Of a DNA stretch of 7,894 nucleotides, positions 5,258-7,894 are shown one piece after another. The stretch is taken from assembly GCA_028288945.1 (NCBI GenBank), contig JAQGHH010000102.1, positions 1 to 7,894 of the forward strand, given 5' to 3'. The notes below the pieces were generated by a model. It saw nothing but the letters and a program-made list of their open reading frames with translations. It had not been told where the DNA came from and made no database searches. This DNA comes from Phycisphaerales bacterium. GTDB lineage: Bacteria; Planctomycetota; Phycisphaerae; Tepidisphaerales; Tepidisphaeraceae. Every line of letters begins with the position of its first letter. Position 1 is the first letter of the stretch. The translations under genes and the position numbers were made by a program.

Positions 5258-5842
5258 ATGCGGCTCTTCATTGCCATCGAACTGCCCGACGTGGTGCGAC
5301 AGCACATCGCCGGGCTCGTCCGCAAGGGCCAGGAGCACTGCCGGGGCCGTTACGGCCTTTCCTGGGTTCGGCCTGAGAAATTTCACGTCACGGTCAAATT
5401 CCTCGGCGACGTTTCGGACGACCGCCTTCCCGCGCTATGCAGTGCATTAGGAGAAGTTGCCACTGAAGGACCGGCCGTATTGCGCGCGGATCGGCTGGAA
5501 GGCTTTCCTCCGCGCCGGCCGAGCCGTGTTGTCGCGATGGGGTTGGCCGGCGATGTCGGGCGCGTCAATTACCTGCACCGTTCCATCGAAGAACACTGTG
5601 CGCGGTTGGGGATCCCGCCGGATGGACGACTCTATCGGCCGCACATCACGCTCGTTCGCTGTCGCGAGCCACTCCCTGCCGACAAGCGCGATGCATGGGA
5701 ACGCGCGGCCGGACCGCTTCTGCCCGGGCCGGAGTTCGTCGCTTCCGAATTCGTTTTGATGGAAAGCCGACTAAAGCCCGAAGGCGCGCAGTACATCCCG
5801 GTCGCCCGATTTCCTCTGCGCGATCGAATGTCAACTCAATGA
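5258..5842 (+). CDS. thpR: RNA 2',3'-cyclic phosphodiesterase (ThpR/LigT, 2'-5' RNA ligase family)
   Basis: The 194-residue protein is a standard-length member of the 2H phosphoesterase superfamily. It starts MRLFIAIELPD and carries both catalytic HxTx motifs: H43-V-T45 in FHVTVKFLGDV and H129-I-T131 in YRPHITLVR. ThpR hydrolyses 2',3'-cyclic phosphate RNA ends to 2'-phosphate and shows 2'-5' tRNA ligase activity in vitro. The WVRPEKFHVTVKFLG and ESRLKPEGAQYIPVARFPL blocks are typical of the family. Start at ATG 5258 gives the usual N-terminus with no extension. It is 40 nt downstream of the broken toxin and 202 nt upstream of recA on the same strand. A thpR(ligT)-recA adjacency is known from Deinococcus (cinA-ligT-recA), but here recA also appears to have its own promoter. 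Confidence 0.95.
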   Translation: MRLFIAIELPDVVRQHIAGLVRKGQEHCRGRYGLSWVRPEKFHVTVKFLGDVSDDRLPALCSALGEVATEGPAVLRADRLEGFPPRRPSRVVAMGLAGDVGRVNYLHRSIEEHCARLGIPPDGRLYRPHITLVRCREPLPADKRDAWERAAGPLLPGPEFVASEFVLMESRLKPEGAQYIPVARFPLRDRMSTQ

Positions 5843-5875
5843 CGCAAGCTCGCCGGAATTTCTCAACCTTTGGTG

Positions 5876-5904
5876 TTGCATTTGCCGAATTCTGCCTCTA
5901 TCAT
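5876..5904 (+). promoter_or_regulatory. Probable recA promoter
   Basis: TTGCAT (5876-5881) and TATCAT (5899-5904) are separated by 17 nt, a good sigma70-type arrangement, the -10 matching the consensus in 5 of 6 positions and the -35 in 3. Start of transcription would be near 5911, leaving a 134-nt leader before recA. No CTGT-N8-ACAG or GAAC-N4-GTTC LexA box is present. Confidence 0.55.
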
Positions 5905-5910
5905 CGACCT

Positions 5911-6044
5911 TACAAACACTGAACAAGGGCGGTATGTGGCTTCCGTCGAGTTCAGTTGCGGGGTGGCCGATTGTCGGCTTCGTCCGCACCCAAGCCACTA
6001 CATACAGGCCGGCTGACCAACATACCCGGCGCTAGGAGCATCCC
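5911..6044 (+). promoter_or_regulatory. Structured 5' leader of recA with ribosome-binding site
   Basis: GTATG-TGGCTT (5932-5942) pairs with AAGCCA-CTA-CATAC (5992-6005), giving 11 bp with a 3-nt bulge. Inside it, GGGTG (5961-5965) pairs with CACCC (5987-5991), enclosing the hairpin GCCGA-TTG-TCGGC (5966-5978). In addition ACTGAAC (5918-5924) can pair with GTTCAGT (5950-5956), crossing the long stem as a pseudoknot or alternative. GGTATGT (5931-5937) can pair instead with ACATACC (6020-6026), just before the Shine-Dalgarno AGGAG (6034-6038, 6 nt from ATG). The set of exclusive pairings suggests a regulatory leader; its function is inferred. Confidence 0.45.
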
Positions 6045-7181
6045 ATGGCCAAGTCCACCGAAAAGGCGGACGCGAAGAAGGATTCCGCGCACGCCACCCC
6101 GTCCAAACCGGTAAAGGTTGAAATCCCGAGCAATCCTGCCCGCGATTCGGCGCTTTCCCGCGCCGTTCAGCAGATCGAAAAGCAATTCGGCAAGGGGGCC
6201 GTCATGAAGCTCGACGGCGAAAATATTCAGGTCATCGAAGGCATCCCCACCGGCAGCTTGAGCCTCGACATCGCCCTCGGCGGCCAGGGCATCCCCAAGG
6301 GCCGCGTCGTCGAAGTGTTCGGCCCCGAATCCAGCGGCAAAACCACCCTCATGCTTCATGTGATCGCCAACGCACAGAAGCTGGGCGGCGTGGCCGCGTT
6401 CATCGACGCGGAGCACGCGCTCGATCCCTCCTGGGCCAAGCGGCTGGGCGTGCAGTTGAACGACCTGCTCGTCAGCCAGCCCGACACGGGTGAGCAGGCC
6501 CTGGAAATCTGCGAGATGCTCGTCCGCTCCAACGCGGTGGAGCTGATCGTCGTCGACTCCGTCGCGGCACTCATCCCGCGCGCGGAAATCGAAGGCGAGA
6601 TGGGCGACAGCCACGTGGGCCTGCAGGCCCGCCTCATGTCGCAGGCACTGCGCAAGCTCACGGGGGCGATCTCCAAGAGCAAGTGCACGGTGGTCTTCAT
6701 CAACCAGCTCCGCGAGAAGATCGGCGTGATGTTCGGCAACCCAGAGACGACGCCGGGCGGAAGGGCGCTGAAGTTTTACTCGTCGATCCGCATCGACGTC
6801 CGCCGCACGGGCACGATCAAGGAGGGGGAAGTCTCCGTCGGCAACCGCACCCGCGCCCGCGTGGTGAAGAACAAGATCGCCCCGCCTTTCCGCGACGCGG
6901 AGTTCGACATCATGTTCGATCGTGGCATTAGCTACGAAGGCGATTTACTTGACCTGGCGGCGCTGGGCAATGTTGTCGAGAAGAGCGGCGCGTGGTATAA
7001 CTATGGACCGACGCGGCTCGGGCAAGGCCGCGAAAACGCCAAGCAATTTCTCTCGGTCAACAAGGATCTGGCCGATGAAATTCGAGAGGCCGTGCTCAAG
7101 AGCAAGGGCCTTCCGAACGCCAAGCGTGCGCTGGACACTCCGCTGGAAGAGGCGGAAGAGCTGGCGGGATCGGCGGTCTAA
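6045..7181 (+). CDS. recA: Recombinase RecA
   Basis: The 378-residue protein is a full-length RecA, the ATP-dependent strand-exchange protein of homologous recombination, which also stimulates LexA-type self-cleavage. Walker A is GPESSGKT (93-100) and Walker B is LIVVD (167-171). The DNA-binding loop L1 region is EGEMGDSH (183-190), and loop L2 is FINQLREKIGVMFGNPETTPGG (218-239). The C-terminal domain includes KSGAWYNYG (313-321) and ends GLPNAKRALDTPLEEAEELAGSAV, with a modest acidic tail. The N-terminus has a lysine-, alanine- and proline-rich extension of about 30 residues before the conserved RAVQQIEKQFGKGAVMKL; it is likely disordered and longer than in E. coli. The start at ATG 6045 has AGGAG 6 nt upstream. 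It lies downstream of thpR with its own probable promoter and a structured leader. Confidence 0.99.
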   Translation: MAKSTEKADAKKDSAHATPSKPVKVEIPSNPARDSALSRAVQQIEKQFGKGAVMKLDGENIQVIEGIPTGSLSLDIALGGQGIPKGRVVEVFGPESSGKTTLMLHVIANAQKLGGVAAFIDAEHALDPSWAKRLGVQLNDLLVSQPDTGEQALEICEMLVRSNAVELIVVDSVAALIPRAEIEGEMGDSHVGLQARLMSQALRKLTGAISKSKCTVVFINQLREKIGVMFGNPETTPGGRALKFYSSIRIDVRRTGTIKEGEVSVGNRTRARVVKNKIAPPFRDAEFDIMFDRGISYEGDLLDLAALGNVVEKSGAWYNYGPTRLGQGRENAKQFLSVNKDLADEIREAVLKSKGLPNAKRALDTPLEEAEELAGSAV

Positions 7182-7205
7182 ACAGCCGTGCACGATTCGC
7201 GCTTT

Positions 7206-7254
7206 GTGGTGCAGGCTTTCAGGCCTGCATTTGCAGCCGAAAAAGCTGCACCAC
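7206..7254. repeat. Palindromic REP-like repeat downstream of recA
   Basis: GTGGTGCAG (7206-7214) is the exact reverse complement of CTGCACCAC (7246-7254). Between them lie two smaller hairpins: GCAGGC-TTTCAG-GCCTGC (7211-7228, sharing bases with the outer arm) and GCAGC-CGAAAAA-GCTGC (7233-7249). The whole could fold as a cruciform or a Y-shaped RNA. Closely similar GTGGTGCAGGCTTT-type palindromes are, from memory, dispersed in several bacterial genomes. No transposase is present. It sits 24 nt after the recA stop and may also act as a 3' barrier or terminator, although no T-tract follows. Confidence 0.65.
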
Positions 7255-7393
7255 CAACGGACGCACGGCGATTTGGTGGACTGCTTAAGAAATCGGCACT
7301 CGGGCAAGCTCCCGTTGCGATTGCATGGTGATGCGGCCTAAACCCCGTTCATCTGCGTTTGCCGGGTCGCTGGCGTGCCGAAAACACTTGAAG

Positions 7394-7423
7394 TTGACAA
7401 GGCGTTGATAACGCCAGAGTAAT
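7394..7423 (+). promoter_or_regulatory. Possible promoter with palindromic operator in its spacer
   Basis: A perfect TTGACA (7394-7399) is followed after 18 nt by AGTAAT (7418-7423), which matches the -10 consensus in 4 of 6 positions. The spacer holds the inverted repeat GGCGTT-GAT-AACGCC (7401-7415). It could drive the HtrA-like gene with a leader of roughly 180 nt. The -10 overlaps the first strand of the stem described next, so promoter and full RNA stem cannot both be right as written. Confidence 0.35.
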
Positions 7424-7572
7424 CCGCGAAATCCTGGGCCGGCGGACGTCCACCAGGGCGTCTAAAGGTCGCAGGCCTGCGGATTGCTGAGCAAAGATCG
7501 AAACGCCGAGGCCGCTTTCCCGAGGCTATGCGGGAAAGCGGCCGCGGCGTGAGATCCGGGCTTCCGGGTCTC
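7420..7572 (+). ncRNA. Hairpin-rich intergenic segment, candidate structured RNA or leader
   Basis: Four pairings lie in succession. TAATCCGCG (7420-7428) pairs with TGCGGATTG (7478-7486), 9 bp including two G-T. Inside it GACGTCC-ACCA-GGGCGTC (7445-7462) forms a 7-bp hairpin, and CCTG (7433-7436) with CAGG (7472-7475) extends the stem. Next comes a strong hairpin, 7503-7550: ACGCCG then GGCCGCTTTCCCG on the left, CGGGAAAGCGGCC then CGGCGT on the right, 19 bp with one A-G mismatch and an 8-nt loop. It is followed directly by GAGATCCGG-GCTT-CCGGGTCTC (7551-7572), 9 bp with one G-T. I recognise no known RNA family; no tRNA or rRNA features are present. Strand is assumed from the neighbours. The last hairpins could simply be terminators. 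The rest of the 429-nt gap, 7255-7393, shows no gene. Confidence 0.35.
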
Positions 7573-7610
7573 TGGGCTAACGGGTTGTTTTACGTTCGCC
7601 GGAGTCACGC

Positions 7611-7894
7611 ATGGGCAGATGTGTCGTGCACAGCGCACGCGGCGGGGCTGTTGCGCTGTTTTCGCTCTCGGGTCTTTTACTCTCCTGCAATTCCATCGGC
7701 GCGACTTCCGGTCACGCCGCCCAGGCGCCGCCCCCGGTGGGCACAGCGCCGAGGCTCGCGATCTCCGACACGTTCGGCATCGTGGATTTGGAAAACCGCT
7801 TTGAGGATGTGGCCCGCAAGGCCGCTCCGTCCGTCGTCGCCATTTCCGGCACGGACGCCAGCGTCGAAGCCGACGACGCCCTCCGCACCAGCCG
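7611..7894 (+). CDS. HtrA/DegP-like trypsin-family lipoprotein (N-terminal part, runs off the right edge)
   Basis: The visible 94 residues begin at ATG 7611 with GGAG 6 nt upstream (7601-7604). Residues 11-26 form a hydrophobic signal segment ending in the lipobox LLSC, so C26 should be lipidated after cleavage by signal peptidase II. A Pro/Ala-rich linker follows (about 31-47). Then comes DLENRFEDVARKAAPSVVAISGTDAS (58-83), the start of an HtrA-type trypsin-like domain, whose usual opening is 'vxxaxPaVVxI'. The His-Asp-Ser triad and any PDZ domain would be beyond the window. HtrA proteases degrade or refold damaged proteins in the cell envelope. Assignment is based on a short segment, so a different trypsin-like protease family is possible. 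Confidence 0.7.
   Translation, partial: MGRCVVHSARGGAVALFSLSGLLLSCNSIGATSGHAAQAPPPVGTAPRLAISDTFGIVDLENRFEDVARKAAPSVVAISGTDASVEADDALRTS

Noticed and set aside
5921..5953. Gram-positive-type LexA box upstream of recA (GAAC...GTTC)
   Set aside because: Half-sites are 25 nt apart instead of 4; no other SOS-box consensus seen.
5952..6614. 220-codon open frame antisense to the recA leader and 5' half of recA
   Set aside because: Low-complexity composition rich in Gly, Ala, Asp and His, no family match, no ribosome-binding site; explained by recA codon bias.
7421..7485. tRNA-like 7-bp acceptor stem (AATCCGC with GCGGATT)
   Set aside because: Only 65 nt long, without a TTCGA-type T-loop, anticodon arm or CCA-like end.

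Overview
The window is GC-rich, densely coding DNA, probably from a member of the Planctomycetota. The best evidence is the partial gene at the left edge: a secreted protein with an Ig-like segment followed by a GC-SSGA-CHG haem-type motif, the architecture of the planctomycete PSCyt1/DUF1549/DUF1553 proteins. The other genes are widespread bacterial families, so the phylum is inferred and the class is not resolved.

Left part, minus strand (1-2318). A class I SAM-dependent methyltransferase and a CpsB/YwqE-type PHP tyrosine phosphatase overlap by 8 nt and look translationally coupled. Further on lies the partial PSCyt1/DUF1549-type gene, separated by 232 nt in which the reading frame stays open and encodes hydrophobic segments.

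Middle, plus strand (2425-4532). This part holds an FMN-binding PNPOx-like protein, a small divergent DUF5615-like (PIN-like) protein with no visible partner, two opposed arrays of heptanucleotide repeats, and a PfkB-family sugar kinase.

Right part, plus strand (4565-7894). A DUF2281-type antitoxin gene overlaps, by ATGA, a PIN toxin gene disrupted by one frameshift and one internal stop. Next come thpR (RNA 2',3'-cyclic phosphodiesterase) and recA, an order that recalls the cinA-ligT-recA cluster of Deinococcus. A palindromic repeat follows recA, then a hairpin-rich 170-nt stretch, then the 5' end of an HtrA/DegP-like lipoprotein gene.

Most of the novelty is in the non-coding DNA: (i) TAnnAT boxes 5-6 nt before the ATG of three genes, suggesting leaderless mRNAs; (ii) a recA 5' leader with a bulged 11-bp long-range stem and competing pairings, one just before the ribosome-binding site; (iii) a chain of hairpins between recA and the HtrA-like gene that could be an undescribed structured RNA; (iv) inverted heptamer arrays. 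No complete new multi-gene system is visible. All structures were found by reading base complementarity; no folding energies were computed.
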